Source of the DNA: Sporolactobacillus nakayamae
GTDB taxonomy: Bacteria; Bacillota; Bacilli; Bacillales; Sporolactobacillaceae
DNA length: 64,000 nucleotides
NCBI RefSeq assembly: GCF_900113325.1
Contig: NZ_FOOY01000011.1
Location: 1 to 64,000, forward strand
Direction: 5' to 3'
The position numbers and the translations under genes are program-made. Positions 24,997 through 34,207 of the stretch are shown piece after piece. Positions within the stretch are counted from its first letter, which is position 1; each line of letters opens with the position of its first letter. Below the pieces are notes generated by a model. It saw nothing but the letters and a program-made list of their open reading frames with translations. It had not been told where the DNA came from and ran no database searches.

Positions 24997-26559
24997 ATGA
25001 AACCATTGAACGAAAGAAAAATTCGAGGAAATTTTGATGCGACTCGACTGTTATTCGTAATGGAAGGACTGCTTGTCGGTTTGCTGGCAGGCGGAGCGGT
25101 CAGTTTATTCCGCTTGTTCATTGAATCATCCTTACATTTTTGGCAATATCTCTATCGGATGGTGCCGACACATCTTTGGTTAATTGCTGTCTTTATTCTC
25201 ATTAATGGCATCCTTGCGTTAATTATTGGCATATTCGTTCGTTCTGAACCCAATATTATGGGCTCAGGGATTCCTCAGGTAGAAGGGCAGCTTGCCGGTG
25301 ATATAAAAATGAATTGGTGGCAGATTTTATGGAGAAAATGGATTACCGGGGTACTTGGCATTGGTTCAGGGTTATTTCTGGGTCGAGAAGGTCCTTCTAT
25401 TCAATTAGGTGCCGCGATTGGTCAGGGCGTGTCGGAACGAATAAACTCAAATGAATCGTCGCGGCGGATTTTTATTGCGTGCGGTTCTGCGGCTGGTTTA
25501 TCCGCAGCTTTTAATGCGCCGATAGCCGGAACGTTGTTTGTATTGGAAGAGGTCTATCACAATTTTTCTCCTCTTGTATGGATGACGTCTTTGGCGGGAG
25601 CCATTGGTGCGGATTTTATCTCGTCAAACTTTTTTGGACTTGTTCCGGTGCTTCAACTTCACTATCAGGCAAGTTTCCCGCTTTATTTGTATGGGCACCT
25701 TATTTTACTAGGCATGGTACTGGGTGTTCTTGGTTTTGTTTATCAAAAGGTATTGCTTTTTATGCCTCGTGCCTATGCGGCAGTTGCTCCAAAACTGCCC
25801 CGTCATTTTCATGGAATCATACCCATGCTGCTTGTGATCCCCATTGGAATTTTTTTGCCGCAAACGCTTGGCGGTGGAAATCAGTTGATTTTAGATGTTA
25901 ACAACCTTCCATCGGTTGTTTGGATTCTTTTCTCATTGTTTGCACTTCGTTTTATTTTTTCGATGCTCTCCTACGGATCGGGTCTTCCCGGTGGTATTTT
26001 CTTGCCTATTTTGACTCTTGGCGCGCTGATTGGGGTTGTCTATGGTACATTAATGGCGCAGCTCGGATTGATGCCGAAGATTTATATTATGAACTGCGTC
26101 ATTTTTGCCATGGCCGGTTATTTTGCGGGGATTGGCAAAGCACCATTTACGGCAATTATTTTAATTACTGAAATGGTGGGAAATCTTGGGCACTTGATGC
26201 CGCTTGCGGTAACCTCAATTGTTGCCTATATTATTGTCGATGTACTAGGCGGCAGGCCAATCTATGAATCACTTCTCGCACGGTTGAATCTGGGGAAAAA
26301 GTTAAATCAGCTGAGCGGTAAAAATGACCGATTGGAGTTTCCGGTGTTTGCCGGCAGCCAATTGGAAAAAAAACTCATTCGTGATATCCATTGGCCCAAT
26401 AACGTCTTGCTCATTGGTATTCGTCGTGGTGAGCGTGAAGTGATTCCTCATGGAGATACGTTAATTCGTTCAGGGGATACACTGATTCTGTTGACGGATC
26501 GCAATGAGCGCAGCAAGGTAAAGCGGACGTTGCATGAAATGAACACATTGGGTATGTGA
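24997..26559 (+). CDS. ClC family chloride/proton exchanger with C-terminal RCK_C-like domain
   Basis: A 520-residue protein with the ClC motifs G-S-G-I-P-Q, G-R-E-G-P-S-I-Q with gating E131, and G-I-G-K-A-P-F-T-A-I. E184/E185 in F-V-L-E-E-V match the internal proton glutamate of exchangers, so an antiporter is more likely than a channel. Residues ~440-520 look like a TrkA-C ligand-binding domain. The GREGP motif is of the chloride type, not the fluoride-specific subgroup, although fluoride genes follow. ATG 24997 is chosen over 24979 for spacing to GAGAAG. Confidence 0.88.
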   Translation: MKPLNERKIRGNFDATRLLFVMEGLLVGLLAGGAVSLFRLFIESSLHFWQYLYRMVPTHLWLIAVFILINGILALIIGIFVRSEPNIMGSGIPQVEGQLAGDIKMNWWQILWRKWITGVLGIGSGLFLGREGPSIQLGAAIGQGVSERINSNESSRRIFIACGSAAGLSAAFNAPIAGTLFVLEEVYHNFSPLVWMTSLAGAIGADFISSNFFGLVPVLQLHYQASFPLYLYGHLILLGMVLGVLGFVYQKVLLFMPRAYAAVAPKLPRHFHGIIPMLLVIPIGIFLPQTLGGGNQLILDVNNLPSVVWILFSLFALRFIFSMLSYGSGLPGGIFLPILTLGALIGVVYGTLMAQLGLMPKIYIMNCVIFAMAGYFAGIGKAPFTAIILITEMVGNLGHLMPLAVTSIVAYIIVDVLGGRPIYESLLARLNLGKKLNQLSGKNDRLEFPVFAGSQLEKKLIRDIHWPNNVLLIGIRRGEREVIPHGDTLIRSGDTLILLTDRNERSKVKRTLHEMNTLGM

Positions 26560-26597
26560 CCCGGTTCATTATTTGTGCTACAATTTAGTTAATTAAA

Positions 26598-26655
26598 TTC
26601 GGTGATGATGTTCGCCATTAACCGCTGTACATTTGCAGCTGATAACGTCTGTCTC
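26598..26655 (+). ncRNA. Fluoride riboswitch (crcB motif)
   Basis: The sequence GGTGATG, TTCGCC, ATTAACCGC and GCTGATAACGTCTG in the right order and spacing matches the crcB-motif consensus (GGNGATG, TCGCC, AACCGC, CTGATRRC). It ends inside a terminator stem and precedes a DUF190 gene and two fluC genes, the standard targets. Fluoride binding should stabilise the aptamer pseudoknot and prevent termination. Confidence 0.9.
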
Positions 26656-26696
26656 ATTCTCCGTACGATGGGGAATCATTGAGGCAGGCGTTTTTT
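26644..26696 (+). terminator. Expression-platform terminator of the fluoride riboswitch
   Basis: AACGTCTGTCTCA pairs with TGAGGCAGGCGTT (13 pairs, two of them G-T), followed by six T. Its left arm overlaps the 3' end of the aptamer, so the two structures compete. Confidence 0.85.
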
Positions 26697-26739
26697 AATT
26701 GGTACCATTTAAATAAGTTAAAAAAAGAGGCGGTAAGAG

Positions 26740-27357
26740 ATGAAACAGTTGCTGAGAATGGTAGTTAGCGAAGAGATGGAAGTGAAACAATGGCTACTTC
26801 GTTTCCTATGGGGAAAGGGGTTACCGGGGCTAACCATTCGACAAAGTGAGATGAGTCTTGATGAAAGGGGTCTACGGCACGTCAGTGTTCTGGAGGACCA
26901 ATTATATAATGATTTGGCACTTATTATTGAGACAGTAGCGGATGAAACGCTGATCACATCGATATTGCTGCAATTAAAAAAACGGCTGAAGCATGGGCAA
27001 ATTTGCGTCACAAACGGTTTGGAGGGTGATAAAATGAACGAACATCGCTATTATACAGTGAAGGTGTATACGAAAGAAGATAATACATGGTTCAAAAAGG
27101 AAGAATACGAAAAGGTATTGCTTTTCTTTCAAGAAAAGAACGCGATATGGACATCCATGACTAAGGGAATTGCCGGCTATGGCAAGGATCGAGTGATTCA
27201 TACTCAGAAAATGTTTTCATTGAGCGGCAAAATACCGGTTGTGATTGAATGCGTTGTTAAGGGTGACTACTTGAATGAATTGCTTGCCGAATTAAAAACA
27301 ATTGTTGAAGAAGGAACCATTTTTACAACGCCGGTTCATTTAATTGAAAATAAATAG
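26740..27357 (+). CDS. Tandem DUF190 protein of the fluoride operon
   Basis: A 205-residue protein made of two DUF190-type halves (about 1-95 and 101-205). The second half begins with its own M-N-E-H-R-Y-Y-T-V-K-V-Y-T-K-E-D, and has the typical G-I-A-G-Y-G motif. DUF190 proteins are common companions of fluoride exporters and are thought to bind small ligands; their role is not settled. Two separate genes elsewhere may have fused here. Directly downstream of the riboswitch. Confidence 0.82.
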   Translation: MKQLLRMVVSEEMEVKQWLLRFLWGKGLPGLTIRQSEMSLDERGLRHVSVLEDQLYNDLALIIETVADETLITSILLQLKKRLKHGQICVTNGLEGDKMNEHRYYTVKVYTKEDNTWFKKEEYEKVLLFFQEKNAIWTSMTKGIAGYGKDRVIHTQKMFSLSGKIPVVIECVVKGDYLNELLAELKTIVEEGTIFTTPVHLIENK

Positions 27358-27385
27358 AAATTAGTAAAATGGGGAGGATTTTTAG

Positions 27386-27787
27386 GTGTATTATGTATTT
27401 CTTGTGATTTTCGGCATACTTGGGGCGATTTCTCGCTATTCAATTAGTCTCGTGATTCACGACACGGCGTTTCCATTGGCAACGCTCTTGATCAATGTCT
27501 TTGGCTGTTTTTTACTTGCATTCATCACTCAGTTTTTGTCACGCATCCCGAAACTGTCAAGCCGATTTGTAACAGCGATTGGAACCGGATTCGTTGGTTC
27601 TTTCACCACCTTTTCAACGTTTACACTTGAGTCGATGCACTTAATTCAAACCGGACAACTATTCGCTGCCTTCCTGTATCTTTTGATCAGCGGATTTGGC
27701 GGATTTATGGCATGCGTGCTCGGTTACCAATTTAGTAAGTGGCTTCTGATTCGTGTACGAAAGGGCGTGCTCCGACATGCTGATTAA
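27386..27787 (+). CDS. crcB1: Fluoride channel FluC/CrcB, first subunit
   Basis: A 133-residue membrane protein with four hydrophobic segments and the family motifs G-A-I-S-R-Y, N-V-F-G-C-F and G-F-V-G-S-F-T-T-F-S-T-F. Fluc channels let fluoride leave the cell. The GTG start follows GGGGAGGA. An adjacent second fluC gene suggests a heterodimer, as in many Firmicutes. Ends with a basic tail. Confidence 0.9.
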   Translation: MYYVFLVIFGILGAISRYSISLVIHDTAFPLATLLINVFGCFLLAFITQFLSRIPKLSSRFVTAIGTGFVGSFTTFSTFTLESMHLIQTGQLFAAFLYLLISGFGGFMACVLGYQFSKWLLIRVRKGVLRHAD

Positions 27788-28148
27788 TTATTTAATGGTT
27801 GGGCTAGGCGCTTCATTTGGCGTTCTTGCTCGAGTGATGCTTTCCAATGAAATAAAGCGCAGATGGACGCGTGTGTTTCCATTGGCAACATTCATCGTTA
27901 ACTTGAGCGGTGCGTTTGCGCTGGGTTTGCTCAACGGAGTTGGTGTAAGTCCGACGCTTTCGCTGCTTCTCGGTACGGGATTTATGGGTGCCTATACCAC
28001 ATTTTCTACCTTTAATGTGGAAAATGTTGAGTTGCGCAGACGGAAACATTATTGGTCGCTCTTTTGTTATACAGGTGGCTCCTACGTGTTTGGCCTATGT
28101 GCGGTTTATGCGGGTATACTGATTGGGAATGTTGTGCAAAGAGGATAA
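27777..28148 (+). CDS. crcB2: Fluoride channel FluC/CrcB, second subunit
   Basis: A 123-residue protein with G-A-S-F-G-V-L-A-R, N-L-S-G-A-F and F-M-G-A-Y-T-T-F-S-T-F. ATG 27777 gives the usual N-terminus and an 11-base overlap with crcB1. The two subunits are probably inserted in opposite orientation to form one double-pore channel. Confidence 0.9.
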   Translation: MLINYLMVGLGASFGVLARVMLSNEIKRRWTRVFPLATFIVNLSGAFALGLLNGVGVSPTLSLLLGTGFMGAYTTFSTFNVENVELRRRKHYWSLFCYTGGSYVFGLCAVYAGILIGNVVQRG

Positions 28149-28153
28149 TTGAA

Positions 28154-28193
28154 AGGTAGTGCCGGAGAAGTTAAGAAAGCTTCTTCGGCACTT
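28154..28193 (+). terminator. Hairpin after the fluoride operon
   Basis: AGTGCCGGAGAAG pairs with CTTCTTCGGCACT with one G-T pair. No T-run follows, so termination is likely but not certain. The following 300 bases to the cre site hold nothing recognisable. Confidence 0.55.
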
Positions 28194-28495
28194 GAACGTT
28201 TAGCGTTCGTGACAGTCTCCGGGTAATTAGTAGGTCCGCCTTCTTTAGACGAATAGATCGCAGACACAGGTACTGTTGATGATCATTGACTGCTTTCCCT
28301 TGTAAATCGGCCATTCCGAGAAGGTTAGGCAAAAATGATAATAAAAGCGATTTTAAATTCGCTAATCAGTGTGATTGCGTCTTAATAACGAACAGTCTTC
28401 ATTCATTTGCAGCCTGAGATCCAGCAAAATTTTCATTACGCGTATTCATACAATTCATTTCCAACACATGAGAAAAAGTCCGTATTAATTATTAA

Positions 28496-28513
28496 TGTAA
28501 GCGCTATTATAAT
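28496..28513 (+). promoter_or_regulatory. cre-like site overlapping the gut operon -10 box
   Basis: TGTAAGCGCTATTA (28496-28509) matches the CcpA consensus at 13 of 14 positions, and TATAAT (28508-28513) overlaps its end. No good -35 box is seen, consistent with a promoter needing the GutR activator. Confidence 0.65.
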
Positions 28514-28622
28514 TAAACCGTAAAGAGAATAGAAGCATGAATCAAGATAATGTTAATCAATTTGTTAAAAGTGATTAACATGAATATTCAAAAAAAGTTT
28601 TAAAATAGAGGAGAGATTGAAA

Positions 28623-29429
28623 ATGGTTAATTCTTCATGGCTTGGATTAGAAAACAAGGTAATTATTGTGACAGGCGGCGCATCCGGAATTGGCAAACAT
28701 ATTGCGCGTACACTTAAGGATACAGGCGCCCAGGTTGTCGTTGGCGATCTGAATGCAGAGACCGGCTCGCAGGATGAAGAGGGAATTTATTATGTTCAGC
28801 TCGATGTTACCAAAAAGGCGAGTGTAGAGCAATTGGTTGACCATGTAGTCGCTAAATTCGGAACCATTGATGGACTTGTCAATAATGCGGGGATCAATCT
28901 TCCAAGATTACTTGTCGATTTTAAAGGTGAAAAGCCGGAATATGAGTTGGATGAAAAAGCATTTGACCTCATGATCGGCGTGAATCAAAAAGGTGTATTC
29001 TTCATGACTCAGGCCGTTGTTCGAGAATTTCTGAAGAAAGGCTCCGGTGTCGTGGTGAATACGTCTTCTGAAGCCGGTATGGAAGGATCAAATGGTCAAA
29101 GCTGTTATTCTGCAACAAAAGCGGCAGTTAACGGATTTACGCGTTCATGGGCAAAAGAGCTTGGCAGCCATCATATCCGTGTCGTAGCGGTTGCACCCGG
29201 AATTAATGAAAAAACAGGATTAACAACAGACGCGTACAATGAAGCGCTTGCCTATACAAGAAACATCACAGTTGATCAGTTGGGGACGGATTATGCAAAA
29301 GCGATACCTCTAGGGAGACCGGGTCGTTTAGACGATATAGGCAATCTGGTTACCTACCTGCTTTCCGATCGTGCTGATTATATTACCGGAACGACAATTA
29401 ATATTACAGGCGGAAAATCGAGAGGCTGA
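28623..29429 (+). CDS. gutF: Sorbitol-6-phosphate 2-dehydrogenase
   Basis: A 268-residue short-chain dehydrogenase with the NAD-binding T-G-G-A-S-G-I-G-K, the N-N-A-G motif and the catalytic Y-S-A-T-K pattern. As first gene of a glucitol PTS operon it should oxidise glucitol 6-phosphate to fructose 6-phosphate. The order gutF-R-M-C-B-A matches the Lactobacillus casei operon. ATG 28623 is preferred, about seven bases after GAGGAGAG. Confidence 0.88.
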   Translation: MVNSSWLGLENKVIIVTGGASGIGKHIARTLKDTGAQVVVGDLNAETGSQDEEGIYYVQLDVTKKASVEQLVDHVVAKFGTIDGLVNNAGINLPRLLVDFKGEKPEYELDEKAFDLMIGVNQKGVFFMTQAVVREFLKKGSGVVVNTSSEAGMEGSNGQSCYSATKAAVNGFTRSWAKELGSHHIRVVAVAPGINEKTGLTTDAYNEALAYTRNITVDQLGTDYAKAIPLGRPGRLDDIGNLVTYLLSDRADYITGTTINITGGKSRG

Positions 29430-29472
29430 TCATCGTCCGCCTCTCTGAGTTCAGCAATAAGAGGGGAATAAA

Positions 29473-31389
29473 ATGAGCAGATATACGCAAACCGATCGTC
29501 TCTCAATTATTGTGGGTGAACTCCGAAAAAAAGAATTTGTATCGATAGAAGATTTGACTAAAAAACTGTCTGTGACGGAACGAACAATACGAAATGATGT
29601 CACAGTGCTTAATCATGAATTCTGCAAGACAGCCGAAATTCAATTAAATAAAGGACAGTATGCGATACATGTCTATCGCGATCAGGCTTACCGGAGCATT
29701 GCAGAAGCATTAACTAAAGATCAAAAAACATCGGATTCGCCTGAAAATAGAGCGAAAAGTTTAATTGCACAGCTGCTGGCGGCCAATGAGCCGATAACGA
29801 TGGATGATCTATCTGAACAATTAAATGTTAGCCGTTCAACATTGGTCAATGATTTGACACGAATGCGTGTGACGCTTGATCCCTACGAATTAGTAATTAA
29901 GGGAAAACCTAATCAGGGTATCCAATTGCAGGGATCAGAGTGGCATAAGCGGCTCTATATTCTGCAAAACAACGATCATGTACTCGACCAGCCATTGGAC
30001 GATAAAATGCATGAGTTGGTCCACCAATTCGCCGTCACGTTTTCGCTTGCGGAAACAACCGAACGTGAATTCGTACGGTATGTCAGTGTCGTCCTCAGGC
30101 GCTCGGCACAGAATCCGTTGGTACAGAACAGCGATGACTTCGATCAATCCTATATTATGAAAACGAAAGAATATGGAAGGGTAAATACACTGGCAGATCA
30201 GTTGGAGAAACGCTGCGGAAGCCTTTCAACTGCGGAACGTGCTTTTCTAACCATTCCGGTATTGGGCAGGCGTTCACCGGTACATCTTCCGACAGACACA
30301 ATGGCTCCATTGCCTGAATCAATTTTGCAGCTTATTAATGATATTGAGGAGCAAGTGGTTAAGCAATTGAACATTACCATTGATTTTACGAATATTACAA
30401 ATGAGTTGGGCTATCATCTGCTATTTATGTTAAATCGCCTGATATTTGGTGTAAAAATTTATAACTCATTGATGAACGAGGTCCAAGAAAAATACCCGCT
30501 CGCCTGTGAAATTGCAACTATCGCTCATGATGTGATTAAAAGAAAGTACCAAATTGACGTGTCGGAAGCAGAACTCAGCTACCTCGCTTATTATTTTGGT
30601 ATTGCTGTAAAGGAAAGTCAGATGCATAAACGGCAGCAATTAGAGCGAATTGCAATCGTTTGTGATACGGGACGCGGATCTGCCCGAATCATCTCAATGC
30701 AATTAAAAGAAATATTGCCTGAACATGTAGCGATACAACTTTTTTCTTCACGAACGGCAACAAAGGAATTAATGAACACATTTGATTTAGTCTTTTCAAC
30801 AGTATCATTACCCGATCATATAAAACCACCGATTATTGAAGTAAAGGATATCTTTGATGAGCGAGCGCTTGCTCAAAAAATCAGTAAACTATGTGTACTT
30901 GATCATCTGCACATAACAGGCAATCAACAAGAAGAATCGATTATTTGCCGATTATTGAATACGGATCGCTTCTTTCTCCTATCAGATCGCAGGCCGTATT
31001 ATGAAAATCTGAAACGGATGATTCATCACTTGGAAGAGGTAAATACAGTAGACGCTCAATTTAAGGAGCGTTTAATCAAGAGAGAGAAAATGAGATCCAC
31101 TGTTTTTGACCATGGTATTGCGTTTCCCCACACTGTAAATATGGGGAATTCGGATATTGTTCTGGCTGTAGGCGTTTATCCGGAGAAACACCAAGAAGAG
31201 CATCGTGAAATCCGAATTGTTTTCCTGCTCGGGATACCTGAAAACAATCAGAATGAAACTCTGCTCGTCCAACTGTACGAAGAAATGATAGCGCTTGCAA
31301 AAAATGATGATTGGCTTCATGATTTGTCTAAAGAAACAACGTGTTCAGATTTTAGGCTGCTCGTGAAGCGTCAGCTGCTTCATCACTAA
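29473..31389 (+). CDS. gutR: GutR-type PRD transcriptional activator
   Basis: A 638-residue regulator of the MtlR/BglG-like class: two N-terminal helix-turn-helix domains (V-T-E-R-T-I-R-N-D; N-V-S-R-S-T-L-V-N-D), two PRD regions (about 190-400), an EIIB(Gat)-like domain with C-D-T-G-R-G-S-A-R around 400-420, and a C-terminal EIIA-like domain (F-D-H-G-I-A-F-P-H). Phosphorylation by HPr and by the glucitol EII tunes its activity. It lies inside the operon it controls. A GAGAGGC/GCCTCTC hairpin precedes it. Confidence 0.85.
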   Translation: MSRYTQTDRLSIIVGELRKKEFVSIEDLTKKLSVTERTIRNDVTVLNHEFCKTAEIQLNKGQYAIHVYRDQAYRSIAEALTKDQKTSDSPENRAKSLIAQLLAANEPITMDDLSEQLNVSRSTLVNDLTRMRVTLDPYELVIKGKPNQGIQLQGSEWHKRLYILQNNDHVLDQPLDDKMHELVHQFAVTFSLAETTEREFVRYVSVVLRRSAQNPLVQNSDDFDQSYIMKTKEYGRVNTLADQLEKRCGSLSTAERAFLTIPVLGRRSPVHLPTDTMAPLPESILQLINDIEEQVVKQLNITIDFTNITNELGYHLLFMLNRLIFGVKIYNSLMNEVQEKYPLACEIATIAHDVIKRKYQIDVSEAELSYLAYYFGIAVKESQMHKRQQLERIAIVCDTGRGSARIISMQLKEILPEHVAIQLFSSRTATKELMNTFDLVFSTVSLPDHIKPPIIEVKDIFDERALAQKISKLCVLDHLHITGNQQEESIICRLLNTDRFFLLSDRRPYYENLKRMIHHLEEVNTVDAQFKERLIKREKMRSTVFDHGIAFPHTVNMGNSDIVLAVGVYPEKHQEEHREIRIVFLLGIPENNQNETLLVQLYEEMIALAKNDDWLHDLSKETTCSDFRLLVKRQLLHH

Positions 31390-31409
31390 TCAGAAGGGAG
31401 TGAAGCCCT

Positions 31410-31880
31410 ATGTTTTACTTTACTTTAATGATTTTTATCGGCGGAGCTTTCTTATTGCAAATTTTCCTTGGTTATTTTCAAATCAAGCATTTTTCCAATG
31501 TATTTGTGGAGATGCGCCGAAAAGGGAAGGTAGCCATTGGGCGGAAAAAAGGACATTTCAAGTCCGGAACCATTGTCTTTTTTACCGTTGATCAAGACGG
31601 TAATATCGTGGATGCGCGGAAGATGCAGGGGGTCACGATACTAGCCCGCTTTCATGAAATGAATGAATTTCTTCATGAGAATATTCAGCGCTTGCCGGAA
31701 GTGAAGGTCAAACGATGCAACAAATTGCTCCAGAAAGCCATTGCTGATAGTGTGCATAATTACACGGTTGTCGCAAATGGCGGGGTAATCAAGGAGTCTC
31801 CGAGAACTCCGGTGGCAGGTGCGTCATTAATGATCAAGAGCTTATTTCAGAAAGCGCGAAAATCAAATAATCAGGGGTGA
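31410..31880 (+). CDS. gutM: GutM glucitol operon activator protein
   Basis: A 156-residue protein with one N-terminal membrane segment (F-Y-F-T-L-M-I-F-I-G-G-A-F) and a basic soluble part containing V-A-I-G-R-K-K-G-H-F-K-S-G, typical of GutM. GutM is needed for full expression of glucitol genes together with GutR; how is not fully known. It follows AGAAGGGAGTG and leads into the EIIC gene. Confidence 0.88.
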   Translation: MFYFTLMIFIGGAFLLQIFLGYFQIKHFSNVFVEMRRKGKVAIGRKKGHFKSGTIVFFTVDQDGNIVDARKMQGVTILARFHEMNEFLHENIQRLPEVKVKRCNKLLQKAIADSVHNYTVVANGGVIKESPRTPVAGASLMIKSLFQKARKSNNQG

Positions 31881-31885
31881 GTAAA

Positions 31886-32440
31886 ATGGATCTATTAGTA
31901 GGTGCTGCAAAAGGATTTATCTATCTTTTTCAAATGGGCGGCAAGACGTTTATGTCGTGGATGACCAGTATTGTGCCGCTTGTACTCATGCTTCTCGTTG
32001 CGATGAACGCTTTAATTGGTTTAATTGGCGCTGATCGGATTAACAAGCTGGCGGCCAAATCCGCAAGCAATCCGCTCCTTCGGTACATGGTTCTGCCTTT
32101 CCTTGGCGCGTTTATGCTGGCCAATCCAATGGTGCATTCGCTCGGACGGTTTATGCCTGAATACTACAAACCAAGTTATTTTGCGTCGGCGGCTTATTTC
32201 TGTCATACAAGCAACGGCGTGTTCCCACATATTAACGCTGCCGAACTCTTTATTTGGCTTGGCATCGCTCAAGGGGTTCAGCAATTGGGCTTGGACACGA
32301 CGCCTCTTGCGATTCGATACTTGCTTGTCGGGCTCGTCGCTAATTTCTTCTGTGGATGGATTACCGACTTTATGACCGGATGGGTATCAAAACAGCAAAA
32401 TGTGACACTAAGTAAAACAGCGAATCTAAAAAATAGTTGA
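31886..32440 (+). CDS. gutA: PTS glucitol/sorbitol EIIC component
   Basis: A 184-residue membrane protein of the SrlA family with several hydrophobic segments and [12 protein letters not shown]. It forms one part of the split sugar channel, the rest being fused to EIIB in the next gene. ATG 31886 follows CAGGGGTGAG; a GTG at 31877 overlaps that site. Confidence 0.9.
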   Translation: MDLLVGAAKGFIYLFQMGGKTFMSWMTSIVPLVLMLLVAMNALIGLIGADRINKLAAKSASNPLLRYMVLPFLGAFMLANPMVHSLGRFMPEYYKPSYFASAAYFCHTSNGVFPHINAAELFIWLGIAQGVQQLGLDTTPLAIRYLLVGLVANFFCGWITDFMTGWVSKQQNVTLSKTANLKNS

Positions 32441-32453
32441 GAGGGTGAATAAC

Positions 32454-33461
32454 ATGTACAAATCAGCTCGAGTTGTCAAAGGATCCGGCGGTTATGGCGG
32501 ACCGCTAACGATTACACCTATCGAAGGAAAAGATAAAATTGTCTATATTGTCGGGGGCGGCAATAAGCCTGCGATTGTTGATAAACTTGCTGAAATTACC
32601 GGTGGGGTTCCAGTTAACGGATTTAAAACAAGTGTCCCTGATGAAGAGACTGCTGTCGTTATCGTGGATTGCGGCGGAACACTCCGATGCGGCATCTATC
32701 CGAAAAAAGGCATTCCAACGATTAATGTCATGCCAACCGGTAAAAGCGGACCGCTCGCTCAATACATTAATGAGCATATCTATGTGTCCAATGTTGGTGT
32801 TGATCAAATCTCTGCATGGGAAGGTGGGGCAGATTCATCCAAAACGAGTGAAGCAGTACCATCAGACACGCAGAAGACTTATAAGTACAGCTCAGATAAG
32901 AAAATATCCGAGACTTTGGCCGCAAGCGAACATCAAGACCTGTTTACAAAAATTGGGCTAGGTGCCGGAAAAGTCATCAGTACCCTGTATCAGGCAGGTC
33001 GTGACGCCGTTCAGACCATGATTAATACAATCCTTCCTTTTATGGCGTTTGTGGCGATGATTATTGGTATTATTCAAGGCTCCGGGGTCGGCAATTGGTT
33101 TGGTAAAGTGATGTCTCCGCTTGCGGGAAATATATGGGGCTTGATGCTGATTGGATTTATTTGCTCGCTTCCGTTCCTTTCACCGCTGCTTGGCCCTGGC
33201 GGAGTCATCGGGCAAGTCATCGGGACTTTGATTGGTGTAGAAATTGGTAAAGGAAATATTCCACCGCAATTAGCATTGCCGGCACTTTTTGCGATTAACA
33301 CGCAGAATGCTTGCGACTTTGTTCCGGTCGGATTAGGCCTTGCCGAAGCGAAACCGGAAACAGTAGAGGTCGGTGTTCCAGCTGTACTCTATTCACGTTT
33401 TTTAACCGGTGTGCCGCGTGTTGTTCTTGCTTGGCTGTGCAGCTTCGGACTCTACGTTTGA
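32454..33461 (+). CDS. gutE: PTS glucitol/sorbitol EIIBC component
   Basis: A 335-residue protein of the SrlE family. Its N-terminal half is EIIB ([13 protein letters not shown], with the phosphate-carrying cysteine) and its C-terminal half a membrane EIIC portion. It passes phosphate to incoming glucitol. ATG 32454 follows GAGAGGGTG. Thirty-two bases separate it from the EIIA gene. Confidence 0.9.
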   Translation: MYKSARVVKGSGGYGGPLTITPIEGKDKIVYIVGGGNKPAIVDKLAEITGGVPVNGFKTSVPDEETAVVIVDCGGTLRCGIYPKKGIPTINVMPTGKSGPLAQYINEHIYVSNVGVDQISAWEGGADSSKTSEAVPSDTQKTYKYSSDKKISETLAASEHQDLFTKIGLGAGKVISTLYQAGRDAVQTMINTILPFMAFVAMIIGIIQGSGVGNWFGKVMSPLAGNIWGLMLIGFICSLPFLSPLLGPGGVIGQVIGTLIGVEIGKGNIPPQLALPALFAINTQNACDFVPVGLGLAEAKPETVEVGVPAVLYSRFLTGVPRVVLAWLCSFGLYV

Positions 33462-33493
33462 AACAACCGTTTGCGCTTAAAGGAGGGTGAAAA

Positions 33494-33886
33494 ATGTTCG
33501 GTATGAAAAAAAAATCAGCGGATGATATTGAGATCTACAAAACGGAAATTAAAAGTATTGGAAAGCTAGCAAAAGATTTTCTTCAGGAAAAAATGCTTAT
33601 TTTGTTTGGCAATGAGGCACCTGATGGATTAAAAGACTATTGCTTCGGCATCGATGTAAAATCGGTTCATGATGCGATTCAAACAGGCCAATATTTATCT
33701 ATAGACGACAGCAGATTCAAGATAACAGCCGTTGGACGCCTCGTTCAGAAAAATCTCGCTGATCTTGGCCATATCACCATGCGATTCGACGGCAGTACGA
33801 AGGCAGATCTAGCGGGAACCCTATATCTTGAAAACAAACCCATTCCCAACATTGACATCGGAACGCAGATTGCGATTGAGTGGTAA
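33494..33886 (+). CDS. gutB: PTS glucitol/sorbitol EIIA component
   Basis: A 130-residue cytoplasmic SrlB-type EIIA with I-L-F-G-N-E-A-P-D, I-T-A-V-G and L-G-H-I-T-M-R-F-D-G. It takes phosphate from HPr and gives it to EIIB. Strong AAAGGAGGGTG site. Last gene of the operon, followed by a terminator. Confidence 0.9.
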   Translation: MFGMKKKSADDIEIYKTEIKSIGKLAKDFLQEKMLILFGNEAPDGLKDYCFGIDVKSVHDAIQTGQYLSIDDSRFKITAVGRLVQKNLADLGHITMRFDGSTKADLAGTLYLENKPIPNIDIGTQIAIEW

Positions 33887-33902
33887 CCGATTGAAAAGCG
33901 AG

Positions 33903-33946
33903 CACCTGTTAGGCGGAAAACGACTTACCGCCGTACAGGTGTTTTT
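33903..33946 (+). terminator. Terminator of the gut operon
   Basis: CACCTGT-TA-GGCGG pairs with CCGCC-GT-ACAGGTG, followed by five T. Confidence 0.85.
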
Positions 33947-33960
33947 GCAGATAAAGAAAA

Positions 33961-34193
33961 TTTATCGTTTTGCCTTGCTGGGACGACGATAAACGTCATA
34001 AGATTCCGCTGGGCGATCAAGTTAGCGCCCAATCTGAGAAATAGACGGAGAAATTCCGCTAATTTTGAAAATGAACGAAAAAATAGCTTAAATAGACGGA
34101 AAAATTACCCTTATTTACCTGTGAAACAAGCGCCAGGATGCATATAAGCGGAAAATCTCCGCTTATTTTATTCCGGCTGCGTTACTATTAAGG
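33961..34193. repeat. Interspersed palindromic repeat, copy B (internal deletion)
   Basis: Shares both ends with the other copies (GCCTTGCTGGGACGACG at the left; CTCCGCTTATTTTATTCCGG at the right). It has only three palindromic units: the second unit runs straight into the ACCCTTATTTACC sequence that elsewhere follows unit three. The join falls in CGGAAAAATT, present in both units, so it looks like a recombination between short direct repeats. Confidence 0.8.
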
Positions 34194-34207
34194 ATCAAAA
34201 TGATTTA

